The notes under the pieces were generated by a model. The model made no database searches. It had not been told where the DNA came from and worked only from the letters and a program-made list of their open reading frames with translations. Position numbers and translations under genes: made by a program. From Acidobacteriota bacterium (lineage in GTDB: Bacteria > Acidobacteriota > Vicinamibacteria > Vicinamibacterales > JAHECP01): 34,639 nucleotides of DNA. The DNA is taken from contig JAHECP010000045.1 of assembly GCA_024641665.1 (NCBI GenBank), positions 1 to 34,639 of the forward strand, in the 5' to 3' direction. Below are positions 1-6,809 of this stretch, piece by piece (position 1 is the first letter of the stretch; every line of letters starts with the position of its first letter).

Positions 1-2
1 TG

Positions 3-89
3 ACCGGCGATCTCGGGGAGCCGAAGGCGGCGGGCGCCGAGCGCGCCGACGCCGCGGAGGACGACGACGAGTCCGACGAGCCGGCGTGA
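3..89 (+). CDS. 3' end of an unidentified gene (partial)
   Basis: An open frame enters from the left edge and stops at TGA 87-89. The 28 visible codons encode a Gly/Ala/Glu-rich stretch ending in a strongly acidic tail (EDDDESDEPA). The codon use is GC-rich like the neighbours. Acidic C-terminal tails of this kind occur on many large cytoplasmic proteins, so the family cannot be named from this fragment. The next gene starts 44 bases further on the same strand. Confidence 0.45.
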   Translation, partial: TGDLGEPKAAGAERADAAEDDDESDEPA

Positions 90-121
90 GCCCGGCCGGC
101 CGCGGTGCCGGCCCGTTGCTC

Positions 122-127
122 TATAAT
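122..127 (+). promoter_or_regulatory. Consensus -10 box (TATAAT) directly before the VWFA-related gene
   Basis: A perfect TATAAT lies seven bases before the ATG at 134, in otherwise very GC-rich sequence. No good -35 hexamer is seen 16-18 bases upstream. If this box is used, transcription would begin at about the ATG itself, giving a leaderless mRNA, or a very short leader for the second ATG at 146. Confidence 0.4.
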
Positions 128-133
128 GAAAGT

Positions 134-1480
134 ATGTTTCAGCCCATGATTCGCCCGGTCGTCGTCTGCGGCCTCGCGGCGCTCGCGACGGTGTCGGCCG
201 GCGCGCGGCAGAAGCCGCCGCAGGACCCGGCCGCCGGCCAGAAGCCGGCCAACGCCCAGCAGAGCCAGACGGAAGCCCAGAAGCCCCCGGAGCAGCCACG
301 GGCGCAGTTCCGCGCCACCGTCGAGCTGGTGACGCAGGACGTCATCGCCCGCGACGCCACCGGGCAGTTCATGGCCGACCTGAAGCCCGGCGAGTTCCAG
401 GTCCTCGAGGACGGCGTCCCGCAGAAGGTCATCTCGATGGTGCTCGTCCACGGCGGGCGCACCTACAACGAGCTGACCGCGCCGCCCCCGCCGCCGCAGG
501 AGGGCATCATCCTGCCGCCGAGCAAGCCCACCAACGACGCGGCGGGCCGCATCTTCCTGATCTTCGTGGACGACCTGCACCTGGACTTCCAGAACACCGG
601 CCGGATCCGGGCGTTGTTCAAGAAGATCGCCAAGGAGCTGATCCACGAAGGCGACATGTTCGGCATCGTGTCCACCGGGCCGTCGTCGCTGTCGGTGCAG
701 CTGACCTACGATCGGAGCCGCCTGGACGAGGCGATCAAGAAGATCTCGGGCAACGGCCTCAAGCCGACCGACATCATCCAGGGGCCCGAGGGGGCGGAGG
801 GGCCGACCGAGGTGCGGTATCGCGCGCACGTGGCGTTCTCCACGGCGTACGACATCATGAAGAACCTCGCGACGGTGCACAACCGGCGCAAGGCGTTCAT
901 CTACGTGAGCAACGGCTACGACTTCAACCCGTTCCCGGCGGCGCGCTCCGGGACGGACCCCATCTACGCGAACACCACGGGCGGGGATCCGTACGGTACC
1001 GGCGGCAGCGGCTCGACCCTGGTGAACACCGACACCAACCCCTTCGAGAACCAGGGCCAGCAGTTCGCCGAGGCCGACCTGGCGCGGGAGCTGGCCGAGC
1101 TGACGCGCGAGGCGAACCGGGCCAACGCGACGATCTACACGATCGACCCGCGCGGGCTCGTCGGGGGGCCGGATCTGGATCAGCAGGTCGATCCGACCGA
1201 GTGGTACAACTACATCCGGACGTCGACCGACAGCCTGCGCGTGCTGGCCGAGGAGACCGGCGGCATCGCGGTCGTGAACCAGAACAACTTCGACAAGGCG
1301 CTCCAGCGCATCGACGCGGAGACCAGCGACTACTACGTGCTGGGCTACTACTCGTCGAACCCGGACCCGACCAAGCGGACGCGGCGGATCGAGGTCAAGG
1401 TCGACCGCCCGGGGGCGCAGGTCTGGTCGCGCAAGTCCTACACGCTGCCTCCGAAGCCCGGCCGGTCCGGCCACAACTAG
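134..1480 (+). CDS. VWFA-related Acidobacteria-type exported protein
   Basis: A 448-residue protein. Residues 1-24 form a signal peptide (basic start, then VVVCGLAALATVSAGA), followed by a Pro/Gln-rich linker. Next comes a segment typical of this family, with the wording TVELVTQDVIARDATG and LKPGEFQVLEDGVPQKV, and then a von Willebrand A fold that begins with FLIFVDDLHLDF. A further conserved block near the C-terminus contains ETGGIAVVNQNNFDKAL and SDYYVLGYYS. These are hallmarks of the VWFA-related Acidobacterial domain; members are exported and of unknown function, presumably binding a partner protein. ATG 134 is chosen; ATG 146 would leave a shorter signal peptide. No clear Shine-Dalgarno precedes either start, consistent with the TATAAT sitting so close. 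Confidence 0.85.
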   Translation: MFQPMIRPVVVCGLAALATVSAGARQKPPQDPAAGQKPANAQQSQTEAQKPPEQPRAQFRATVELVTQDVIARDATGQFMADLKPGEFQVLEDGVPQKVISMVLVHGGRTYNELTAPPPPPQEGIILPPSKPTNDAAGRIFLIFVDDLHLDFQNTGRIRALFKKIAKELIHEGDMFGIVSTGPSSLSVQLTYDRSRLDEAIKKISGNGLKPTDIIQGPEGAEGPTEVRYRAHVAFSTAYDIMKNLATVHNRRKAFIYVSNGYDFNPFPAARSGTDPIYANTTGGDPYGTGGSGSTLVNTDTNPFENQGQQFAEADLARELAELTREANRANATIYTIDPRGLVGGPDLDQQVDPTEWYNYIRTSTDSLRVLAEETGGIAVVNQNNFDKALQRIDAETSDYYVLGYYSSNPDPTKRTRRIEVKVDRPGAQVWSRKSYTLPPKPGRSGHN

Positions 1481-1853
1481 GGCTCAACCAAGGGTCCGGC
1501 AGGACTCCACCGGGCCAGGGCGGTATCATGCGGGCGGTGTGCACGAAGTGGCCGGTGCAGTACTCGAGGGTGGTATCAGGCCAGCACTTGTTCACCGAGA
1601 AGTTACCTCCCTTACACCCACGGATTTCGACGTCTCTGCTATACTCTCCGTCGCTCGAGGCGTGTCGCTCTTGCTTCCTTGCCCGCACGTTTCACTACTG
1701 AAACAGGAATCACGCGAACGACTCTATGCTGCCTGCTCCGGACAGCCCCCCCGGTCCCGGTCCGCGCCCTGCGGGGCGGGTCGTACCGGCGGGCGAGACA
1801 GAGCGAGGCGTGTCGTCTCCACGGGTTCCACAAGCCACGGAGTTGATACCCAG
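1481..1853 (+). other. Gap with long leader region before the first TonB-dependent receptor
   Basis: The 373 bases between the VWFA gene and the receptor contain no convincing gene, although the receptor frame stays open upstream to about 1539. Visible elements: an extended -10 at 1637-1645; a small hairpin at 1689-1704 (GTTTCA, four-base loop, TGAAAC); two copies of GAGGCGTGTCG (1657-1667 and 1805-1815); and a GC-rich stem around 1765-1800. GGAG at 1839-1842 is the likely ribosome binding site for the ATG at 1854. Confidence 0.5.
1637..1645 (+). promoter_or_regulatory. Extended -10 promoter candidate (TGCTATACT)
   Basis: TGC immediately precedes TATACT (1640-1645), which fits an extended -10 promoter. 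The best -35-like sequence, CTTACA at 1611-1616, is too far away (23 bases), so the call rests on the -10. It would give the receptor mRNA a leader of about 200 bases. Confidence 0.4.
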
Positions 1854-4800
1854 ATGATGCGCTCCACCAAAGTCCTCGTATGTTACGGCGTCGCGCTGGG
1901 ACTGCTGCTGGCAGCCGGCGCGCCGGCCACGGCCCAGACGGTCACGACCGGCTCGTTCAGCGGCGTGCTCAAGGACGTCCAGGGCGGCGTGCTGCCCGGG
2001 GCGACGGTGACGGCGGTCCACGTACCGACCGGCACCACCTACGAGGCCGTCACGGAAGCCGACGGCCGCTATCAGATGTTGAACGTCCGGGTGGGCGGGC
2101 CCTACACGCTCACGGCGAACCTCAGCGGCTTCCGGCCGGGCGAGGTGAAGGACGTGATGGTCGCGCTCGGCGAGATGAAGATCGTCGACTTCACGCTGCA
2201 GCTCGCGTCGGTGACCGAGACGGTCGAGGTCACGGCGCAGACGCCGATCATCGACACGTCACGCGCGGGCGCGGCCGACAACATCTCGGATGCGGTGAAG
2301 GACCTGCTGCCGACGATCACGCGCAGCATCCCGGACGTCGTGCGCATCAACCCGCTGTTCAACTCGCAGGGCAGCGGCTCGGGCGACGGCGCGTCGGTGG
2401 TGTCGGTCGCCGGCACGAGCTTCCGCTACAACGGCCTGCAGATCGACGGCGCGGCCAACAACGACCTGTTCGGCCTGGCGAGCTCGGCCGGCGCGCCGGG
2501 CGGCACCGCCGAGACGCAGCCGATCAGCTTCGACGCGATCCAGGAGATCCAGCTCGTCGTCTCGCCGTACGACGTGCGGCAGGGCGGGTTCGCGGGCGGC
2601 GGCATCAACGCGATCACCAAGAGCGGGTCGAACGAGTTCCACGGGACGGGCTTCTTCTACGGCCGCAACCAGAGCTGGGTCGGCAAGGGCGTGGACAACC
2701 GCGCCGTGTCGACGTTCAAGGACAAGCAGGGCGGCGGCAGCCTGGGCGGTCCGATCGTGCACAACAAGGCGTTCTTCTTCGGGACGCTCGACTACGGCCG
2801 GAAGCAGCGGCCGTCGGGCGTGTCGGTGAGCGGCAGCGGCCAGCAGTTCGGCAACGACGCCCTCGTCCAGCGCTACCTGAACGACCTGCAGACGCTCTAC
2901 GGCTACACCCCGGGGCCGGACCCGACCAGTGAGTTCACCAAGGCGACCAACAGCAACAAGTACTTCGCCCGGTTCGACATGAACGTGGCGAAGAACCACC
3001 AGCTGACGATTCGCGACAACTACATCAGCGCGCTGAACGACATCGGCACGCCGACGCTGTCGCGGTTCATCACGCCGGACCTCTACTACCGCTACATCAG
3101 CAAGACCAACTCGGCGGTCGGCCAGCTGAACTCGACCTTCGGCCGCGGCGTCAACGAGCTGCGCCTGGTGTACACGCGCGTGCGCGACCACCGCGCCCAC
3201 GCGTTCGACCAGCCGGCCTTCCCGCAGGTGAACGTGACGCTCGCCTCCGGCCGCGACATTCGCTCGGGCACCGAGCAGTTCTCGACCCGGAACGCGATCG
3301 ACCAGGACATCGTCGAGCTCAACGACGCGTTCACGGTGCTCAAGGGCAACCACACCATCACGGTCGGCACGCACAACGAGTTCCTGAAGCTGAGGAACCT
3401 GTTCATCCGCGACAACTTCGGCACCTACAGCTTCGCCAGCCTGGACCTGTTCGAGCAGGGGCTCGCGCAGTCCTACGACTACAGCTTCTCGGCCACGAGC
3501 GACCCGCAGCAGGCCGCCAAGTTCCGCGTGAACCAGTTCGGCTTCTACGCCGGCGACCAGTGGCGCGCGAAGAACAACGTGACGGTGACCTACGGCGTGC
3601 GCGTGGACATGCCGCGCTATCCGACCAAACCGCGCGCGAACCCGGTGGCGCAGACCGAGTTCGGGTACGCGACCGACGTCGTGCCGAACGGCGTCGAGTG
3701 GTCGCCCCGCGTGGGCTTCAACTGGGACCTGAGCGGCGACGGCACGAGCCAGATCCGCGGCGGCGTCGGCGTGTTCACGGGCCGGCCGGCCTACGTGTGG
3801 ATCTCGAACCAGTTCTCGAACACCGGGCTCGAGTTCACGCGCATCGGCGCGTCGTTCAGCAGCAGCAACCGCATCCCGTTCGTGGCCGATCCACTCAACC
3901 AGCCGGATGTCGTCATCGGGGCGAACGCCGGCTCGTTCACCAACGAGATCGACCTCATCGACCCGAACTTCAAGTACCCGACGATCGCGCGCGGCAACCT
4001 CGCGTGGGACCGGCAGCTCCGCTGGGGCCTCATCGGGACGGCCGAGTTCGTCTGGTCGAAGACGATCAAGGACATCACGTACCAGAACCTGAACTACGCG
4101 CCCTCGTCGAGCGTGACGGGCGTCGGCGGCCGCGAGTTCTTCGTGAAGCAGGTCTCGAGCCTGAGCGACGTCATCCTGCTCCAGAACACGAGCAAGGGGT
4201 ACAACTGGAACCTCGCCTTCTCGGTGCGCCGCCCGGTCAGTCACGGGCTGTTCTTCGAGGGCTCCTACTCGTACGGCGTCGCCAAGTCCGTCATGGACGG
4301 CACCTCCGACCAGGCCGCGTCGAACTGGGGCAACGTCTACGTGCCGGGCAACCCGAACGACGCGCCGCTCACGCGCTCGAACTTCGACCCCGGCCACCGC
4401 GTCAACCTGACGGCGTCCTACGACGTGCCGCTCGGCCGGGGCTACTCGGCGACCTTCTCGGCGTTCTACTCCGGCCAGTCGGGCCGCCCGTACACGCTGA
4501 CCTACGGCCGCGACGTGAACGGTGACAACCGCGGCACCAACGACCTGCTCTACATCCCGGCGTCGGCGGACGAAATGACGTTCACCGGCGGGACGTACCA
4601 GGACTTCATCGGCTTCATCAACGCGGATTCCTGCCTCTCGAAGTACGTCGGGCAGATCATCCCGCGCAACGCCTGCCGCGCGCCCTGGACCAACACCCTG
4701 GACTCGCGCATCGCGTTCCAGCTGCCGGTCCGGCGCGTCACGACCGAGGTCACGCTCGACATCCTGAACCTGATCAACCTGTTCAGCTCGAGCCACGGCC

Positions 4801-4988
4801 TCGTCCAGTACATGTCGTACGGCCAGCTGTACACGGCGTTCACGCCGGTGCCCACCTCGGTCACCGCGACCAACCCGCTGACCGGTCTCAACATCTCCGG
4901 GTTGACCTCGTCCACGTTCCGGAAGTTCCTGCGCGACGACCTCCGCTCGCGCTGGCAGATGCAGCTGGGCCTGCGGCTCCGCTTCTAG
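1854..4988 (+). CDS. TonB-dependent receptor, Oar-like, with N-terminal carboxypeptidase-regulatory domain
   Basis: A 1044-residue outer-membrane protein. After a signal peptide (about residues 1-30, ending ATAQ) comes a CarboxypepD_reg-like beta domain (about 33-115: SGVLKDVQGGVLPGATV, ADGRYQMLNV). The plug domain follows, with FRYNGLQIDGAANND and GGGINAITKSGSNEFHGT. The long beta-barrel carries repeated receptor phrases such as GGPIVHNKAFFFGTLDYGR and ends in Leu-Arg-Phe, as expected of a barrel closed by a C-terminal aromatic residue. Family members import substrates using TonB energy; Oar-like ones are often linked to polymer or protein uptake, but the ligand cannot be read here. The frame is open further upstream, but ATG 1854 gives a clean signal peptide and has GGAG 11 bases before it. 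A strong hairpin follows the stop. Confidence 0.9.
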   Translation: MMRSTKVLVCYGVALGLLLAAGAPATAQTVTTGSFSGVLKDVQGGVLPGATVTAVHVPTGTTYEAVTEADGRYQMLNVRVGGPYTLTANLSGFRPGEVKDVMVALGEMKIVDFTLQLASVTETVEVTAQTPIIDTSRAGAADNISDAVKDLLPTITRSIPDVVRINPLFNSQGSGSGDGASVVSVAGTSFRYNGLQIDGAANNDLFGLASSAGAPGGTAETQPISFDAIQEIQLVVSPYDVRQGGFAGGGINAITKSGSNEFHGTGFFYGRNQSWVGKGVDNRAVSTFKDKQGGGSLGGPIVHNKAFFFGTLDYGRKQRPSGVSVSGSGQQFGNDALVQRYLNDLQTLYGYTPGPDPTSEFTKATNSNKYFARFDMNVAKNHQLTIRDNYISALNDIGTPTLSRFITPDLYYRYISKTNSAVGQLNSTFGRGVNELRLVYTRVRDHRAHAFDQPAFPQVNVTLASGRDIRSGTEQFSTRNAIDQDIVELNDAFTVLKGNHTITVGTHNEFLKLRNLFIRDNFGTYSFASLDLFEQGLAQSYDYSFSATSDPQQAAKFRVNQFGFYAGDQWRAKNNVTVTYGVRVDMPRYPTKPRANPVAQTEFGYATDVVPNGVEWSPRVGFNWDLSGDGTSQIRGGVGVFTGRPAYVWISNQFSNTGLEFTRIGASFSSSNRIPFVADPLNQPDVVIGANAGSFTNEIDLIDPNFKYPTIARGNLAWDRQLRWGLIGTAEFVWSKTIKDITYQNLNYAPSSSVTGVGGREFFVKQVSSLSDVILLQNTSKGYNWNLAFSVRRPVSHGLFFEGSYSYGVAKSVMDGTSDQAASNWGNVYVPGNPNDAPLTRSNFDPGHRVNLTASYDVPLGRGYSATFSAFYSGQSGRPYTLTYGRDVNGDNRGTNDLLYIPASADEMTFTGGTYQDFIGFINADSCLSKYVGQIIPRNACRAPWTNTLDSRIAFQLPVRRVTTEVTLDILNLINLFSSSHGLVQYMSYGQLYTAFTPVPTSVTATNPLTGLNISGLTSSTFRKFLRDDLRSRWQMQLGLRLRF

Positions 4989-5020
4989 GCGGACCGCCGC
5001 CCGCGCGCGGCTGAAACACC

Positions 5021-5055
5021 AACGGCCCGGCTCCCTTCGCGGGAGCCGGGCCGTT
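5021..5055. terminator. Strong hairpin between convergent genes
   Basis: A perfect 15-bp stem (5021-5035 with 5041-5055) closes on a five-base TTCGC loop, 33 bases after the receptor stop. There is no T-run on either side. Because the methyltransferase gene converges from the other strand, the hairpin could end transcription from both directions. Confidence 0.7.
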
Positions 5056-5083
5056 GTCGTCTCTGTGCGGAACGCGCGCCCCG

Positions 5084-5210
5084 CCGTCACGCTGCAAACG
5101 AACCCACGGATCCGACCACGAAGCTCGCGAAGACCACGAGGGCGGTCACGCCACCGCACTGGTCCTCAACGGTCGTTCATCCGCCTTCGTGAGCCTCGTG
5201 GACTTCGTGG
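5084..5210. repeat. CACGAAG-type intergenic repeat, copy A
   Basis: The stretch opens with CCGTCACGCTGC (5084-5095), which recurs exactly at 12519-12530. It then holds two inverted arms of 29 bases (5116-5144 and 5182-5210) matching at about 22 positions. Each arm is built from a degenerate unit of 9-10 bases resembling CCACGAAGN. The right arm lies inside the 3' end of the methyltransferase gene. A related block occurs at 12519-12804. I do not know a named family for it. Confidence 0.6.
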
Positions 5211-6170
5211 TTGCCCGTGACGTGCCGTGCCAGCGGAACGGTCGTGAGGCTGCCGCGCCGGTTCCGGCTCCCCGAAATCCAGTCGAGGAGAGCCCGCGAT
5301 CGCGCGGCGGACCCGCGCCTCGGCTTCCTCCACGTAGCTCCGGTCGAGGTCGATGCCCACGAAGTCGACGCCGAGCGTCGCGCAGGCCACCGCGGTCGAG
5401 CCGAGGCCGAGGAACGGATCGACGACGAGCCCCACGCGGGCGAGACCGTGGAGGCGGAGGCAGAACTCCGGCATCCGCGGCGGGAACGTCGCCGGGTGCG
5501 GGCGGTCCTTCTCGCGGCTCTGGATGGTCTCGTACGGGATGAACCAGGTGTTGCCGCGGCAGCGCAGGCCACCGGCCGCCGCGCGCCACCGCCCGATATT
5601 GGAGGTGTCCTGGTAGGGCACCCCGATGGCGCGGCGGTCGAGCGGCGTGCGCCCGGTCGGGCTGAAGTGGAAGACGAACTCGTGACAGTCGTTCAGGAAG
5701 CGCTCGCTGTTGATCGGCTTGTAGTGGCCGACCGCCAGGTCGCGATCGAGGCCCGTCCCCTCGCCCGCGGCCTCGCGGTCGATGGCGATCGACTTGACCC
5801 AGTGGATCGTGTTCTGGAGGTGCAGGTGCGGGCGCACCGCCTGCGCCACGTCCATCGCCGTCCACGGGTCGGTGGGCTTCGCCCCCACGTTGAGAAACAG
5901 CGAGCCCGCGGGGCCCAGCACGCGGGCCACTTGCCGCACCCAGGCGTCGGTCCACGCCAGGTAATCCCGCCGCGGGAGCGTGTCGCGGTAGGTCCGGTAG
6001 CGAATGCCGAGGTTGTAGGGCGGGGAGGTGACGACCACGCCGACCGAGCGGTCGGGCAGCCGCGCCAGCAGGTCGAGCGAATCGGCCACGAAGAACCGAA
6101 GCATGGCGCCCGAAGCGGTCAAGGTGGCGTGTGGGGGCGGAAGCGCGGGGTGCTGCCGGGACGCGGTCAT
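5166..6170 (-). CDS. Site-specific DNA methyltransferase (N6-adenine or N4-cytosine type)
   Basis: A 334-residue S-adenosylmethionine-dependent DNA amino-methyltransferase. The catalytic motif IV comes first (TSPPYN, residues 48-53) and the AdoMet-binding motif I last (DPFLGLGSTAVACA, from residue 251, followed by FVGIDLD), the order of the beta class. The SPPY form occurs in both N4-cytosine and N6-adenine enzymes, so the modified base is uncertain. No restriction endonuclease is visible nearby, so it is probably an orphan. ATG 6170 is used; ATG 6104 (MLRFFVADSLDLL) matches the usual N-terminus of the family and is a real alternative. The last 15-20 residues are Arg-rich and coded by the inverted repeat at 5182-5210, so the original C-terminus was probably shorter. 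Confidence 0.85.
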   Translation of the reverse strand: MTASRQHPALPPPHATLTASGAMLRFFVADSLDLLARLPDRSVGVVVTSPPYNLGIRYRTYRDTLPRRDYLAWTDAWVRQVARVLGPAGSLFLNVGAKPTDPWTAMDVAQAVRPHLHLQNTIHWVKSIAIDREAAGEGTGLDRDLAVGHYKPINSERFLNDCHEFVFHFSPTGRTPLDRRAIGVPYQDTSNIGRWRAAAGGLRCRGNTWFIPYETIQSREKDRPHPATFPPRMPEFCLRLHGLARVGLVVDPFLGLGSTAVACATLGVDFVGIDLDRSYVEEAEARVRRAIAGSPRLDFGEPEPARQPHDRSAGTARHGQPRSPRGSRRRMNDR

Positions 6171-6250
6171 CGCCCTGCCACTTTGTGCGCGGCTGTCGAC
6201 GGTGTCAAGCGGGGGAGAACCGGCGGCGGGAACACGTACACGCCGGAACG

Positions 6251-6277
6251 GCCCGGCTGGAAGCCCAGCCGGCGGGC
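6251..6277 (-). terminator. Hairpin after the small Cys/His protein gene
   Basis: GCCCGGCTGG (6251-6260), a short loop, then CCAGCCGG with one bulged base before GGGC. It begins about 13 bases downstream of the stop at 6290 on the minus strand. No T-run follows, so the call is tentative. Confidence 0.35.
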
Positions 6278-6289
6278 CTCGGCGGCGGG

Positions 6290-6496
6290 CTAGGACGCCT
6301 TGGCGACGGTGAGCACGGGGCCGGCCGGACGGCTCGCGGGCGCCAGCGTGTGGTTGCGCCGGTGTGCGGCGTGCGGACAGGTCGTGCCCTTTTCCTCGAC
6401 GTACACCACCTCGCGGTTGGTCGCGAGTTCCCGGTACCGTCCGGTCACGCAACCGCACGAGAGCGTGGTGAAACCGAGGAGCTTGACGAGACTCAT
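6290..6496 (-). CDS. Small Cys/His-containing hypothetical protein
   Basis: A 68-residue protein starting MSLVKLLGFTTLSCGCVTGRY. The start at 6496 is well supported: GAGGG (6503-6507 on the minus strand) lies six bases upstream; a start 18 bases earlier would put this site inside the gene. The N-terminus is mildly hydrophobic. C14xC16 near the front and a later TTCPHAAHRRNH segment give two Cys-plus-Cys/His clusters that could bind a metal, like a minimal zinc ribbon. Positions 14-16 could instead be part of a lipoprotein-like signal, but the lipobox is poor. I do not recognise the family. It lies upstream of the methyltransferase on the same strand, with about 120 bases between them, so they need not be cotranscribed. 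Confidence 0.55.
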   Translation of the reverse strand: MSLVKLLGFTTLSCGCVTGRYRELATNREVVYVEEKGTTCPHAAHRRNHTLAPASRPAGPVLTVAKAS

Positions 6497-6809
6497 GACG
6501 TACCCTCGCATCAACTACTAGCAAGAGACGTGCCGCGCCACGCAGGCGTTCCAATCGGGGAGCGACGGCTCGGGACCCATGGAAAACGGCCGATTTTCGG
6601 GGGTCCGTTCGGGTTCGGCGCGACGCGCGACACCGGGACGTGTCGAGAATGGGTCAGACCGTGTCAAAAAGTGCTGGCGCGTTGGATTCGTGACACGACG
6701 GCTTGGATCACATTTCGCGTCGTGCGCGGAGACGCGCCAGCGGATGCTTGACAGTCGGCGAACGCACGTGAATAGTCCTCGGAGTCTCGTTCGGACAGGA
6801 GGGCACGTG
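6497..6809. other. Divergent intergenic region between the small protein and the M14 peptidase
   Basis: It holds the ribosome site of the minus-strand gene (6503-6507), a perfect seven-base inverted repeat CGTGTCA / TGACACG (6660-6666 and 6691-6697) that could be an operator, a good plus-strand promoter (6748-6776) and a strong Shine-Dalgarno AGGAGGG (6797-6803). No convincing gene is seen. Confidence 0.5.
6748..6776 (+). promoter_or_regulatory. Sigma-70-type promoter for the M14 peptidase gene
   Basis: A consensus -35 TTGACA (6748-6753), a 17-base spacer and -10 AATAGT (6771-6776, four of six consensus bases). The predicted start near 6783 leaves a leader of about 27 bases containing AGGAGGG. 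Confidence 0.65.

Noticed and set aside
1539-1853. N-terminal extension of the first receptor by 105 codons
   Set aside because: The extension is Arg/Ser-rich, lacks a signal peptide and has no ribosome site; ATG 1854 starts a proper signal sequence.
2259-5159. A 966-codon open frame antisense to the first receptor
   Set aside because: Its product is Arg/Val/Ala-rich with no domain, and it is a GC-rich mirror of the receptor reading frame. The receptor on the plus strand is a clear family member.
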